Source: an uncultured Alistipes sp. (GTDB lineage: Bacteria; Bacteroidota; Bacteroidia; Bacteroidales; Rikenellaceae). From it: DNA of 64,000 nucleotides. The number at the start of each line of letters is the position of its first letter. Positions within the stretch are counted from its first letter, which is position 1. A program made the translations under genes and the position numbers. Location: contig UQDC01000010.1 of the NCBI GenBank assembly GCA_900539755.1, positions 28,052 through 92,051 on the forward strand, read 5' to 3'. A model generated the notes under the pieces. It did not search any database, was not told the DNA's origin, and was given only the letters and a program-made list of their open reading frames with translations. Of the stretch, positions 44,727-54,450 are shown in pieces.

Positions 44727-45881
44727 ATGACAGAAAAAGTTATTCAGCTCGAAGGCATTGATCCGATCGAACTTTACGGTTCGGGAAACAGCAATATAGG
44801 GCGTATCAGCTCTAAATTTCCGAAACTGAAGGTCATAGCACGAGGTTCAGCCATTAAGATAATGGGGGACGCTGGTGAAATTGACCGATTCGATCGTAAA
44901 TTGACGGAGCTGATCGACTATTTCAGCCGCTACGGACACCTCTCCGGAGAGGTGATCGACCAGATCTACGACGGAGGAATGCCCAATCATGACGAACTGC
45001 CCGATCAAGAGACGATCGTTTACGGCAATAACGGTGTCGTGGTACGTGCTCGGACAGTCAATCAGCAACGTTTGGTCAAGCTCTATGAGCACAACGACCT
45101 ACTCTTCGCAGTAGGCCCTGCGGGATCCGGTAAAACCTACACAGCCATTGCCTTAGCGGTTAGAGCCTTAAGAAATAAGGAGGTCAAACGCATCATTCTC
45201 ACGCGGCCGGCAGTCGAAGCGGGCGAAAAGTTAGGTTTTCTGCCCGGCGATATGAAGGAGAAACTCGATCCCTATCTGCAGCCACTTTATGATGCCTTGG
45301 ACGACATGATTCCACCGGCTAAACTGCACAAGTATCTCGAAGAGGGCACGGTTCAGATTGCTCCGTTGGCGTTCATGCGTGGACGTACATTGGACAATGC
45401 TTTCGTCATTCTCGATGAGGCGCAAAACACTACGCTCTCTCAAATCAAGATGTTCCTGACCCGTATGGGGCGCAGTGCCCGATTTATCGTGACGGGCGAT
45501 CTCACACAGATCGACTTGGCCAAAAAGAGCGATTCGGGCCTGAGCACCGTGATGAAGATGTTGCGGGGGATCGATGGCATCGGTATGGTGGAATTTGACA
45601 ACCGGGATATCATCCGCCACCGACTGGTCAAATACATCATCGAGGCATTCGACCAACAGGCCAAAGTTCTGGAACCGGAACTGTTTTCCGATGAGACAGC
45701 CACTCCAAACGCCAACGACCAGCCAAAGTACAACGATGCAACAGATACCGCATCAGCAGCGAATGACACCAAAGGCATGTCCTCTACAGGAACTAAGTCT
45801 CTGTCTACTCCAGGTAATGCTGCCGCCACAAAATCGAATACCCGGACCGTAGCAAAGAAAAAAACGAAAGGGCAACCCTGA
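44727..45881 (+). CDS. phoH: PhoH-family ATPase with a low-complexity C-terminal tail
   Basis: 384-aa PhoH-like P-loop protein. The N-terminal KH-like region (SSKFPKLKVIARGSAIKIMG) is followed by the PhoH domain with Walker A GPAGSGKT (residues 130-137), TRPAVEAGEKLGFLPGD, Walker B FVILDEAQNTT and RFIVTGDLTQIDL. The core ends near residue 325. A Thr/Ser/Asn/Ala-rich tail with a basic end (RTVAKKKTKGQP) follows and has no counterpart in the E. coli protein. Related proteins act in RNA metabolism. purC follows after 81 bases, an arrangement I recall from Bacteroides. Confidence 0.92.
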   Translation: MTEKVIQLEGIDPIELYGSGNSNIGRISSKFPKLKVIARGSAIKIMGDAGEIDRFDRKLTELIDYFSRYGHLSGEVIDQIYDGGMPNHDELPDQETIVYGNNGVVVRARTVNQQRLVKLYEHNDLLFAVGPAGSGKTYTAIALAVRALRNKEVKRIILTRPAVEAGEKLGFLPGDMKEKLDPYLQPLYDALDDMIPPAKLHKYLEEGTVQIAPLAFMRGRTLDNAFVILDEAQNTTLSQIKMFLTRMGRSARFIVTGDLTQIDLAKKSDSGLSTVMKMLRGIDGIGMVEFDNRDIIRHRLVKYIIEAFDQQAKVLEPELFSDETATPNANDQPKYNDATDTASAANDTKGMSSTGTKSLSTPGNAAATKSNTRTVAKKKTKGQP

Positions 45882-45962
45882 CCGCATTTTCCCGTGCCAG
45901 ATGTCAAGGCTTCCCAACACAATATCCGAAAATCAAAAACAACATCATAAATCAATAAAAAC

Positions 45963-46916
45963 ATGGCAAAAGCAATTCTGAAGACCGATTTCCATTTTGA
46001 CGGACAAAAGAGTCTTTACAAAGGCAAGGTTCGTGACGTATATAACATTGACGATAAATACCTGGTGATGGTGGCCAGCGACCGCATCTCAGCTTTCGAT
46101 GTGGTTCTGCCCAAGGGCATCCCCTATAAAGGTCAGGTACTGAATCAAATTGCTTCGAAATTTCTCGATGCAACAGCAGACATCTGCCCCAACTGGAAAA
46201 TCGCTTCTCCCGACCCAATGGTAACGGTGGGTCACCGTTGCGAAGGTTTCCCTGTCGAGATGATCGTACGCGCCTATTTGACCGGTAGCTCATGGCGTGA
46301 CTACAAAGCCGGTGCTCGTGAGATCTGTGGGGTACCCATTCCGGACGGCATGAAAGAGCACCAGAAATTCCCCCACCCGATCGTCACCCCGACTACCAAA
46401 GCCGAAATCGGTGAACACGACCAGAATATCTCCAAAGAGGAGATCATCAAACGCGGTTTGGTCAGCAAAGAGGATTACGAAAAGTTGGAAGAGTACGCAT
46501 TGAAACTCTTTGCCCGCGGCACCGAGATTGCGGCCAAACAGGGGTTGATCCTGGTGGATACGAAATATGAGTTCGGCAAAAAGGATGGTGAAATTTTGCT
46601 GATGGACGAAATTCACACGCCGGACAGTTCACGCTACTTCTATGCCGACGGTTATCAGGAGCGTTTCGATGCAGGAGAGCCTCAACGCCAACTTTCAAAA
46701 GAGTTCGTTCGCGAATGGCTGATGGAGCACGGTTTCCAGGGTCGTCCGGGCGAACAGGTTCCAGAGATGACCGATGAGTTTGTCAACAGCGTCAGTGATC
46801 GTTACATTGAGCTCTATGAGCACATCACCGGCGAGAAGTTTGTCAAAGACGACACTGATGACATTCTCGACCGCATCGAGAACAACACTAAAAATATGCT
46901 GGCTCGCCTGAAATAG
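45963..46916 (+). CDS. purC: Phosphoribosylaminoimidazole-succinocarboxamide synthase (SAICAR synthase)
   Basis: 317-aa SAICAR synthase, purine biosynthesis step joining CAIR and aspartate with ATP. Motifs are YKGKVRDVYNIDDKYLVMVASDRISAFDVVL, CEGFPVEMIVRAYLTGSSWRDY, LILVDTKYEFGKKDGEILLMDEIHTPDSSRYF and the late FVREWLMEHGF, cited here by their order from residues 18 to 250. It is the long form similar to yeast Ade1 (306 aa), not the 237-aa E. coli form. A terminator follows. Confidence 0.95.
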   Translation: MAKAILKTDFHFDGQKSLYKGKVRDVYNIDDKYLVMVASDRISAFDVVLPKGIPYKGQVLNQIASKFLDATADICPNWKIASPDPMVTVGHRCEGFPVEMIVRAYLTGSSWRDYKAGAREICGVPIPDGMKEHQKFPHPIVTPTTKAEIGEHDQNISKEEIIKRGLVSKEDYEKLEEYALKLFARGTEIAAKQGLILVDTKYEFGKKDGEILLMDEIHTPDSSRYFYADGYQERFDAGEPQRQLSKEFVREWLMEHGFQGRPGEQVPEMTDEFVNSVSDRYIELYEHITGEKFVKDDTDDILDRIENNTKNMLARLK

Positions 46917-46952
46917 TATTAACATACCTTTCACGCGATCATTCACACCAAT

Positions 46953-46989
46953 ACTCCGTTGTGACCAGCAGGCCACAACGGAGTGTTTT
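46953..46989 (+). terminator. Terminator of purC
   Basis: A perfect 11-bp stem (46953-46963 with 46974-46984) followed by GTTTTG. Confidence 0.82.
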
Positions 46990-47045
46990 GCAAAATTGCA
47001 TGCAGTGATTTAATCCTAACAAACTAACGAACAACCAATAATAAG

Positions 47046-48506
47046 ATGAATAAAAACATTGCGGCATTGGCACCGCAGGAGATCTGGACCAAATTTGCCG
47101 AGCTCTGCGCCATTCCCCGCCCCTCAGGACACGAAGATGCCATACGTGAATATTTAGTAGCCCAAGGCAAGGCTTTCGGCATTGAAAGTTTTGCCGATGA
47201 AGCCGGCAACGTCATCATGCGTAAACCGGCCACTCCGGGCATGGAGGATCGCAAAGGCATTATTCTGCAAGCCCACATGGACATGGTGCCGCAGAAAAAC
47301 AACGATAAAGATTTCGATTTCACCAAAGAACCCATCTCAGCTTATGTAGATGGCGAATGGGTAACGGCCGACGGCACCACATTAGGAGCTGACAACGGCA
47401 TGGGCGTTGCTGCCATTTTGGCCGTTATGGGGGCAAAGAATCTGCAACATGGCCCACTGGAGGCGTTGATCACCGCATCCGAGGAGACCGGCATGTACGG
47501 CGCTTTCGGACTGAAACCGGGAGTATTGCAGGGGGATATTCTGCTGAATCTCGACTCAGAGACCGAAGGAGAGCTCTATGTTGGTTGCGCAGGGGGGCTG
47601 GACCTCAACGTTACCTTGAAATACAAAGAGGTGAGTATTCCGGCTGGCTATGTAGCCCAAAAGATCGATGTAAAAGGTTTGCTTGGAGGGCACTCCGGCA
47701 TCGAGATTATCCTCGAGCGGGGCAATGCCAACAAAATTATGGCCCGTCTGCTGCTGAAAACTCAGAAGGAGGTTGGCCTGCGTCTCGCTGCAATTGACGG
47801 AGGAGGTCTGCGAAACGCCATTCCTCGCGAAGCCATTGCTACAGTAATGGTTCCTGAAGCTCAAGTTGAATCTCTCAACGAATTGGTAAAGACAATTGCT
47901 GAAACAGTCAGCGAAGAGCTAAAAGGCGTTGATGACAATGTGACCATTCTGCTTAGCGATACTGCCACTCCTGCTTCCGTAATGGATCTCGACAGCCAAA
48001 ATCGTCTGCTGAATGCCATCCAGGGATGCCCCAATGGTATTTTCCGCATGAGCCCTTCTATCAAAGGGTTGGTACAAACCTCGACCAACCTGGCTCGTGT
48101 AGTATCCGAAAATGGCACGGTACGGATGCAAGCTCTGTTACGGAGCTCCGTTGACAGCGAAAAAGAGTATTTAGCCGAAACAATGAGTTCAGTATTCACT
48201 CTTGCCGGTGCAGAAGTAACGCCGAGTGGCGGTTATTCTGGCTGGAATCCTGATATGAGCTCTCCCATCCTGAAGACCATGACCGAATCGTATGAGGCGT
48301 TGTATGGTCAGGAGCCAGCAGTTATGGCTATTCATGCCGGTTTGGAATGCGGTTTGTTGGGAGGCAAATATCCCGGCCTCGACATGATCTCATTTGGTCC
48401 GACGATCTGCTATCCGCACTCTCCGGACGAGAAAGTCAATATCGCATCGGTCGGTAAATTCTGGGACTACCTGCTGCACACGCTGGCTCACGCCCCGAAA
48501 AAGTAA
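47046..48506 (+). CDS. pepD: Aminoacyl-histidine dipeptidase (M20 family, PepD)
   Basis: 486-aa cytosolic dipeptidase of the Xaa-His/carnosinase type (M20C). Zinc-site landmarks are LQAHMDMVPQ (His ligand and catalytic Asp), TLGADNGMGVAAILA (bridging Asp), ASEETGMYGAFGL (general base Glu-Glu) and the late ISFGPTICYPHSPDEKVNI (His ligand). The lid or dimerisation domain lies at about residues 190-380. The length equals that of E. coli PepD (485 aa). It stands 54 bases before the lipid kinase gene and may share its transcript. Confidence 0.94.
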   Translation: MNKNIAALAPQEIWTKFAELCAIPRPSGHEDAIREYLVAQGKAFGIESFADEAGNVIMRKPATPGMEDRKGIILQAHMDMVPQKNNDKDFDFTKEPISAYVDGEWVTADGTTLGADNGMGVAAILAVMGAKNLQHGPLEALITASEETGMYGAFGLKPGVLQGDILLNLDSETEGELYVGCAGGLDLNVTLKYKEVSIPAGYVAQKIDVKGLLGGHSGIEIILERGNANKIMARLLLKTQKEVGLRLAAIDGGGLRNAIPREAIATVMVPEAQVESLNELVKTIAETVSEELKGVDDNVTILLSDTATPASVMDLDSQNRLLNAIQGCPNGIFRMSPSIKGLVQTSTNLARVVSENGTVRMQALLRSSVDSEKEYLAETMSSVFTLAGAEVTPSGGYSGWNPDMSSPILKTMTESYEALYGQEPAVMAIHAGLECGLLGGKYPGLDMISFGPTICYPHSPDEKVNIASVGKFWDYLLHTLAHAPKK

Positions 48507-48560
48507 TTGTCAACCCGTTCAACACACTTGTTCGACAACAGAGCGGAAATCGTCAATTCT

Positions 48561-49547
48561 ATGGAAAATACCGAAAAATGGTTTGCCATCGTCAACCCCG
48601 TCGCCGGCAGCGGACGGGGGTTGACCGATTGGCCTCAGATCAGCAAACTACTGCGCGATCACCATATTGTTCCGGAATACGCCTTCACCGAACGCAAATA
48701 CCATGCTATTGAGCTGGCTGTCGAGGCGGTCAATAACGGATTTCGCAAGATTATTGTCGTGGGGGGGGACGGCACAATTCACGAAGTGGTCAACGGTCTT
48801 TTTATCCAAAAGGTCGTGCCGACACAAGATGTACTTCTGAGTGTAATCGCCGTGGGAACCGGTAACGACTGGATCCGGATGTTCGGTATTCCGAGAAAAT
48901 ACTCCGAGGCGATTCGAGCCATTGTCGAAGGTCACTCTTTTTTGCAGGATGTAGGAAAGATCAGCTACTACCAATCTTCCTACAAACAGACCCGATACAT
49001 GGCCAATGTGGCGGGTGTCGGTTTCGATGCGGCGGTGAACCGCCGCTACAACCACCTCAAGGAGGAGGGCAAACGGGGCAAATGGCTCTATCTGTGGAGT
49101 ACACTCAAAGCCATCATGCGCTACAACTCAACCGGAGTAAAAGTGTATGTTGACGACAAATTGGAGGTCAACGATCTGGTGTACAGCGCAACGATTGGTA
49201 TCGGTAAATACAACGGAGGCGGTATGTTGCAGACTCCGGATGCGGTTGCCGACGACGGATTGTTTGATTTGACGGTGATTCGCCGGATGAATCCTTTGCA
49301 GGTGTTGTATAATTTCAAAGTGCTGTTCAATGGCCGGATTTATCGGCTACACTCCACCAGTCTGAACCGGGGACGCACCATTCGGATCGAATCCTCCCCG
49401 GAGATCGCCATAGAAGTGGATGGAGAGGCCCTCGGAGAGTCTCCTTTCGAATTTGAGGTGATCGACAGGGCGGTTCGCGTAGTGGTATCCGAAAAGTTCA
49501 TGCGCGAGGAGGCAGCACGACTCTCTGCACAAACAGACAAGAATTAA
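48561..49547 (+). CDS. Diacylglycerol/sphingosine-kinase-like lipid kinase (YegS/DgkB family)
   Basis: 328-aa kinase of the DAGK catalytic family. The N-terminal FAIVNPVAGSGRG is followed by the ATP-site motif VVGGDGTIHEVVNGLF (about residues 65-80), AVGTGNDWIRMF, NVAGVGFDAAVNR and the C-terminal EVDGEALGESPFEFEV. It phosphorylates a lipid (diacylglycerol, undecaprenol-like or sphingoid base; the substrate is not readable). Sphingoid bases are plausible in Bacteroidota, as inference. The start at 48561 gives a standard N-terminus; the longer frame begins right after the pepD stop. Confidence 0.9.
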   Translation: MENTEKWFAIVNPVAGSGRGLTDWPQISKLLRDHHIVPEYAFTERKYHAIELAVEAVNNGFRKIIVVGGDGTIHEVVNGLFIQKVVPTQDVLLSVIAVGTGNDWIRMFGIPRKYSEAIRAIVEGHSFLQDVGKISYYQSSYKQTRYMANVAGVGFDAAVNRRYNHLKEEGKRGKWLYLWSTLKAIMRYNSTGVKVYVDDKLEVNDLVYSATIGIGKYNGGGMLQTPDAVADDGLFDLTVIRRMNPLQVLYNFKVLFNGRIYRLHSTSLNRGRTIRIESSPEIAIEVDGEALGESPFEFEVIDRAVRVVVSEKFMREEAARLSAQTDKN

Positions 49548-49730
49548 CGCAAGGATTAACACGGGAGGTAAGAACAGCAATCGCTGCTACTTGCATAATC
49601 GAAGGCATTGGAAACTTCCCTGACCAAAGGCAACTATTTCTCGGGTAACAACACGATAGCGTCATCGGTAAAGTAAGCCACGGAATGCAAGCGCAACTCA
49701 ATGGGAATGCATCCTACCTCACACAAAATA

Positions 49731-49766
49731 AAAAAGAGAGCAGTTTTGCACTGCTCTCTTTTGTAT
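49731..49766. terminator. Bidirectional terminator between the lipid kinase and 157-aa membrane protein genes
   Basis: A 12-bp stem (AAAAGAGAGCAG with CTGCTCTCTTTT, within 49731-49762), loop TTTTGCA, with A and T tracts on both sides. The rest of 49548-49866 holds no gene that I can support. Confidence 0.88.
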
Positions 49767-49866
49767 TATATAGATTCATATCATGCAGTCCCCCCTTTCA
49801 ACACATCGGGCTCTCTATTCACGCCACAGTCTATCAACATCACAAAATTATTAAAAGGCCTTTGAC

Positions 49867-50340
49867 TCAATCTACCGATTCGGTCACTTCTTTCTGATCG
49901 ACTTTGTTCGTTTGGCAGACTCTATATCTAAAAAGCAGATAAGCAATAATCAAACAAATCAAGAAAGGTCCCATAAACGCATAAAAATAGGGGGTCCGTG
50001 ACCATGCGATCATCACGATCGGTACTAAAAAGAACGAGAGGAAAGAGCCGAGTCCATTATTTCGAATGCGGGCTGCACAATTCAAAAACATCGTAGTGGC
50101 ACCACAGGAGAGCACTAACACTGCCAGGCCTCCTGCCAACAAAAGCATATTTGTAGTGAGTCCTGTTTTTAGCACTACCTCTTCCGCATCTTGTGTTTGC
50201 AACCACAATAGCCCTACAGTCAAGGCACAACTGACAAACAGTACACCCAACCAAAGTTTGAATAACAATTTGGCAACCGTGTCTTTCTGACGCTTTACCG
50301 CAACACGATGCAAAGACTTGCTCTTACTTTGGTCCAACAT
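49867..50340 (-). CDS. Four-helix membrane protein next to a Ca2+ ATPase, unknown function
   Basis: 157-aa protein with a basic cytoplasmic N-terminus (SKSLHRVAVKRQKD), four hydrophobic helices (about residues 26-47, 63-84, 98-112 and 118-136) and a polar tail. The conserved-looking NCAARIRNNGLGSFLSFF lies between helices 2 and 3. No enzyme motif was recognised. It starts 8 bases after the stop of the calcium P-type ATPase gene, so the two are translated from one message. Confidence 0.75.
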   Translation of the reverse strand: MLDQSKSKSLHRVAVKRQKDTVAKLLFKLWLGVLFVSCALTVGLLWLQTQDAEEVVLKTGLTTNMLLLAGGLAVLVLSCGATTMFLNCAARIRNNGLGSFLSFFLVPIVMIAWSRTPYFYAFMGPFLICLIIAYLLFRYRVCQTNKVDQKEVTESVD

Positions 50341-50348
50341 TACCCAAG

Positions 50349-52922
50349 TTATGCGCTCTTTTTCTTTGTAAAATAGCGGATCGTACGGTAGATTTCACCG
50401 ACCCACATCACAACTGAAGTGGAGCCAATAATCAACAGCCAATCCTGCCAGCTCAACGGTACGGTACGGAACACCTCCCCACCCCAGCTGACAATGATCA
50501 GTTGTCCGACCAGGATCAAGGCCAACACCCCGAAGAAGGCATAACATCCGCGCCACGAAAGGGCCAAAGGCATCGATGAAGCAAACCCTTTCGCATTAAA
50601 CATGTTCCAGAACTGCAACATCACGAAAACGGTAAAGAATGCTGACAGTTCGTATGGAGTGATGGCACTGCCGAACCAGAAGAGCATGCCGAGCAGTACG
50701 ACCACAAACAGCGCAGCAACTCCCAGTATCGAACGGGTCATGGCCGATGTAATGATAAAATCTTTGCTACTACGCGGCTTCTCTTTCATGACGCTACGGC
50801 TGGGAGGCAACGATGCCAGTGCCAATGCGGCAAAAGTATCCATAATTAGGTTGACCCACAGCATCTGCGTCACAGTCAGGGGCAACTCACTGCCAAAGAT
50901 CGAACCGAGCAGCACAATCACGACAGCCACCACATTGATGGTCAACTGGAACAACACAAAACGCTGGATATTACGGTAGAGCGATCGGCCCCACATCACT
51001 GCAGTTGCAATGCTGCTGAAGGAGTCATCGAGCAGCGTAATGTCGCTCGCCTCTTTCGCTACGGAGGTACCGGTACCCATGGATAGCCCCACTTGCGCAA
51101 AGTTCAATGCCGGAGCATCGTTCGTACCGTCACCGGTAACAGCAACAACCTCTCCGCGCTGTTGTAACAGCCGAACCAAACGCTGTTTATCAAGAGGCCG
51201 CGCACGTGACATAATCTTCAACGCCTGCACACGCGGCAACAACTCCTCATCACTCAATGCTGCAAACTCCACCCCAGTAATATGGTTATAGTCTGTATCC
51301 TGAGCAGTCCACAATCCGATCTGTCGTCCGATCTCTTTGGCTGTTGCGGGAGTATCGCCAGTAACGATCTTCACCCCGATTCCTGCACTCAAGCACTCAT
51401 TGACTGCTGCCGGTACATCAGCACGTACCGGATCAGAGATGGCAGCCACTCCAATAAAGGTCAGTTCACCTGCAGCCAACGCCTCATCGCAACTTTTTGC
51501 ATCGTCACAACGAACAAAAGCGAACCCCAAAGTACGCATTGCCATATTTTGATACTCGGTCAATTGAGCCTCTACAGCCGATTTATCAGCAAAGGAGGTA
51601 CATTTACCTAAAACAATTTCAGGCGCGCCCTTCACATAAAGATAACGGCCACCGCGCGATGAATCGACCAGTGTAGCCATAAATTTGCGTTCGGTAGTAA
51701 AGGTCAGCTGATCCACCATTGGACACTTTTCGCGCAGTGCCGCATAATCGATCCCCCGGTCACGCAACCACAACAACAGTGCACCCTCTGTCGGGTTGCC
51801 GATCACCTTACCTTCTGCATCAAGAAAGGCAGTCGAATTGGCAGCAATACCTTCGGCCAAAATCTCATCGCTCTCAGGGCGATACGATTTCATCTCATGT
51901 ACCCGCATCTGATTCTGGGTCAATGTACCCGTCTTATCTGTACAGATTACGGTAATGGCGCCCATGGTCTCACATGCATGCATCTTACGAACCAGGTTAT
52001 TGGTTTTCAACATACGACGCATATTGACCGCCAACGACAACGTTACGCTCATCGGCAACCCTTCGGGCACCGCTACAACAATCAGCGTCACCGCCACCAT
52101 GAAGTACTGCAACACCCTTTCGGCAATGGTCAGCCAATCCGCCTCAAACAGATTTTCCATCAAAGCCCCTTTCACCAACAAGGCAACAAAGGTCAATATT
52201 GCCAATGAGATACCCGCACGACCGATCAATTTCGAAAGACGGTGAAGCTGCTGATTGAGCGGAGTCTCTTCGTCACTCTCTATGGTCGATTGTTCAGCTA
52301 CTTTACCGAATTCGGTAGCGTCACCGACCCGTTCAACCACCATAATTCCATGACCTTCGATCACCGTCGTACCACGCATCACCTCGTTCGAGGGATAGGT
52401 AGCATCTGCATGGAAATGGGCCGGGTCAACCGTTTTGTCGATCATTGGTTCACCAGTCAGCGTCGATTCATTGATCTTCAACGAAACAGCCTCCTGCAAA
52501 ATACCGTCAGCAGGGACCTCTTCGCCGCTTTCGAGCAATACAACATCTCCGACCACCACATCTTGCTTGGGTATCTCTGTAACTGCACCCTCGCGAATCA
52601 CTTTGACCGGTGTATCATCGTTGGTACTGTTCAACAGGTCGAATTTGCGCATGGCATCGTATTCGAACCAAAAGGCAATTCCCGTAGCCAGAAAAATGGC
52701 ACAGAAAATACCGATTGTTTCGGCAAATTCATTGTGGATAAACCCAATACCCAACGATAGGAAAGCTGCTATGAGCAGGATCCGAATCACCGGATCAGAA
52801 AATTTTTCAAAGAAAAGCACCCACAACGATTTTCTTTTGGGTGGGGTCAAGACATTGCGGCCATGACGTTCGCGACTCTCCTGAACTTGAGCCTGCGTAA
52901 GGCCTTTCAACTGTTGTGACAT
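50349..52922 (-). CDS. Calcium-translocating P-type ATPase (PMCA/SERCA-like)
   Basis: 857-aa P2-type ATPase pumping Ca2+ out of the cytosol. It has an N-terminal cation ATPase domain (AQVQESRERHGRNVLTPPKR), the actuator motif TLTGEP, the ion-site helix VAVPEGLPMSVTLSLA, the phosphorylation motif ICTDKTGTLTQNQM, the nucleotide-domain KGAPE, the hinge TGDGTNDAPALNFAQVG and about ten membrane helices. No C-terminal calmodulin-type extension is seen. A near-consensus -7 (CTTAG form, 52972-52979) lies upstream. It overlaps nothing and is followed by the 157-aa membrane protein gene after 8 bases. Confidence 0.94.
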   Translation of the reverse strand: MSQQLKGLTQAQVQESRERHGRNVLTPPKRKSLWVLFFEKFSDPVIRILLIAAFLSLGIGFIHNEFAETIGIFCAIFLATGIAFWFEYDAMRKFDLLNSTNDDTPVKVIREGAVTEIPKQDVVVGDVVLLESGEEVPADGILQEAVSLKINESTLTGEPMIDKTVDPAHFHADATYPSNEVMRGTTVIEGHGIMVVERVGDATEFGKVAEQSTIESDEETPLNQQLHRLSKLIGRAGISLAILTFVALLVKGALMENLFEADWLTIAERVLQYFMVAVTLIVVAVPEGLPMSVTLSLAVNMRRMLKTNNLVRKMHACETMGAITVICTDKTGTLTQNQMRVHEMKSYRPESDEILAEGIAANSTAFLDAEGKVIGNPTEGALLLWLRDRGIDYAALREKCPMVDQLTFTTERKFMATLVDSSRGGRYLYVKGAPEIVLGKCTSFADKSAVEAQLTEYQNMAMRTLGFAFVRCDDAKSCDEALAAGELTFIGVAAISDPVRADVPAAVNECLSAGIGVKIVTGDTPATAKEIGRQIGLWTAQDTDYNHITGVEFAALSDEELLPRVQALKIMSRARPLDKQRLVRLLQQRGEVVAVTGDGTNDAPALNFAQVGLSMGTGTSVAKEASDITLLDDSFSSIATAVMWGRSLYRNIQRFVLFQLTINVVAVVIVLLGSIFGSELPLTVTQMLWVNLIMDTFAALALASLPPSRSVMKEKPRSSKDFIITSAMTRSILGVAALFVVVLLGMLFWFGSAITPYELSAFFTVFVMLQFWNMFNAKGFASSMPLALSWRGCYAFFGVLALILVGQLIIVSWGGEVFRTVPLSWQDWLLIIGSTSVVMWVGEIYRTIRYFTKKKSA

Positions 52923-53016
52923 ATCTACTCGTATATTTATGACACTAATAAATATGAGAAAATTTAACGAACTAAGATACTACATATTTTGCACCTTTAT
53001 TCGCTCTTGTATGTAA

Positions 53017-54450
53017 TCAAATTGTTAATTCGCTTTTGGCAGAGTCCAAACGAATAGCCACAAAAAGCAAAAGGGTAAAGGCAATCATCGATGAACCTCC
53101 ATAGCTAAAAAATGGCAATGGGATACCGATCACAGGCATCAACCCAATTGTCATACCAATATTCACCAATACATGGAAGAAAAAGATCGAAGCCACACAA
53201 TAACAATAGATGCGCCCGAAGGGTTCCATCTGTCGTTCGCCCATACGAATCAAGCGCATAATCAACATGCAGAACAACAGAATCACTAAAGCGCTGCCTA
53301 AAAATCCCCACTCCTCACCGACTGTACAGAAAATAAAATCGGTACTTTGTTCGGGAACGAAATTGAATTTGGTTTGTGTTCCTTCCAAAAAGCCCTTGCC
53401 CGCAAAACCGCCTGAACCGATTGCAATTTTCGACTGATTGACGTTGTATCCCCAGTGAGCCAAATCTGACTCCAGGCCCAACAAGTCAAGAATACGTTTC
53501 TGTTGGTGAATTTGCAGGATGTTATTAAAACCGTATTCGATTGTGGAGGTAAAAGCCAAAGAGCCGAAAAAGAGCAAGACAAACAGCAGGATATTGCGGA
53601 TCTTGTAACGGTAGGCATATACAGCCACCAGCCCCAAGGAAAGGACAACTCCGATCAATATAGCGGCATATAATGAAAGATGCCCCCCGAGCAAAAATAC
53701 AATCAAATAAAGCAACGAAACAAACAGCGTCAAAGCCGCCAAATAGATCAATTTGCTACGCCAATAGCCGTTGGAGATTCCTTCACTCAACACACATCCT
53801 AATATCATGAGGATTAAGAGAGTGGCTGGTTCAAGCAAAAAATAAAAGACAAACAGCGAAATCACCATGAAAAGAGCGACATAGATCCAACGGTTAAATC
53901 CTTCCCGGTAGAACATGAAGAGGAACGAACCATATACCAACGCAGATCCTGTATCATTCTGCAGCATGATAATCGCAACGGGCAGCCCAATGATGCCAAA
54001 CACCCGCAACAGATCCCGCCAGTTGCGCAGATCAAACGAATAGGAGCTCATGTACCGGGCCAATGCCAACGAAGTTGTAAACTTAACGAATTCTGTCGGT
54101 TGCAGAGCTATGGGGCCAATCATGATCCACGATCGGGCTCCGTTGACCTCCTTGCCCACGAAAAGCACCACAATCAAAATCAGGATAGTAATCCAATAGA
54201 GCGGGAAAGCAAGGATATGATAATATTTCGCATCGATCAACAGAATCGAAATGGCCAAAAACGCCGACACACCCATCCACAATAGTTGCATACCATAGCG
54301 TTGCGATATATCGAAGATACTCGAGTGCATCTCGTCATAGACCGCAGCATAGATATTGAGCCAACCTGCAAGAACCAATATTGCATAGATCAGAATCGAC
54401 CACCAGTCGACACGCCCTACCGACAATCGAGAATTGAAATTATTTTCCAT
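53017..54450 (-). CDS. rodA: Rod-shape-determining glycosyltransferase RodA
   Basis: 477-aa SEDS-family peptidoglycan polymerase, partner of PBP2 in lateral wall growth. About ten membrane helices are visible. Landmarks are ALQPTEFVKFTTSLALARYM, LPVAIIMLQNDTGSALVYG, the long periplasmic loop with IAIGSGGFAGKGFLEGTQTK and FVPEQSTDFIFCTVGEEWGF, and MTIGLMPVIGIPLPFFSYGG. It is longer than E. coli RodA (370 aa) because of extra helices in the centre, as in other Bacteroidota. The start at 54450 (MENNFNSRL) overlaps the mrdA stop by 11 bases, which suggests translational coupling. Confidence 0.94.
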   Translation of the reverse strand: MENNFNSRLSVGRVDWWSILIYAILVLAGWLNIYAAVYDEMHSSIFDISQRYGMQLLWMGVSAFLAISILLIDAKYYHILAFPLYWITILILIVVLFVGKEVNGARSWIMIGPIALQPTEFVKFTTSLALARYMSSYSFDLRNWRDLLRVFGIIGLPVAIIMLQNDTGSALVYGSFLFMFYREGFNRWIYVALFMVISLFVFYFLLEPATLLILMILGCVLSEGISNGYWRSKLIYLAALTLFVSLLYLIVFLLGGHLSLYAAILIGVVLSLGLVAVYAYRYKIRNILLFVLLFFGSLAFTSTIEYGFNNILQIHQQKRILDLLGLESDLAHWGYNVNQSKIAIGSGGFAGKGFLEGTQTKFNFVPEQSTDFIFCTVGEEWGFLGSALVILLFCMLIMRLIRMGERQMEPFGRIYCYCVASIFFFHVLVNIGMTIGLMPVIGIPLPFFSYGGSSMIAFTLLLFVAIRLDSAKSELTI

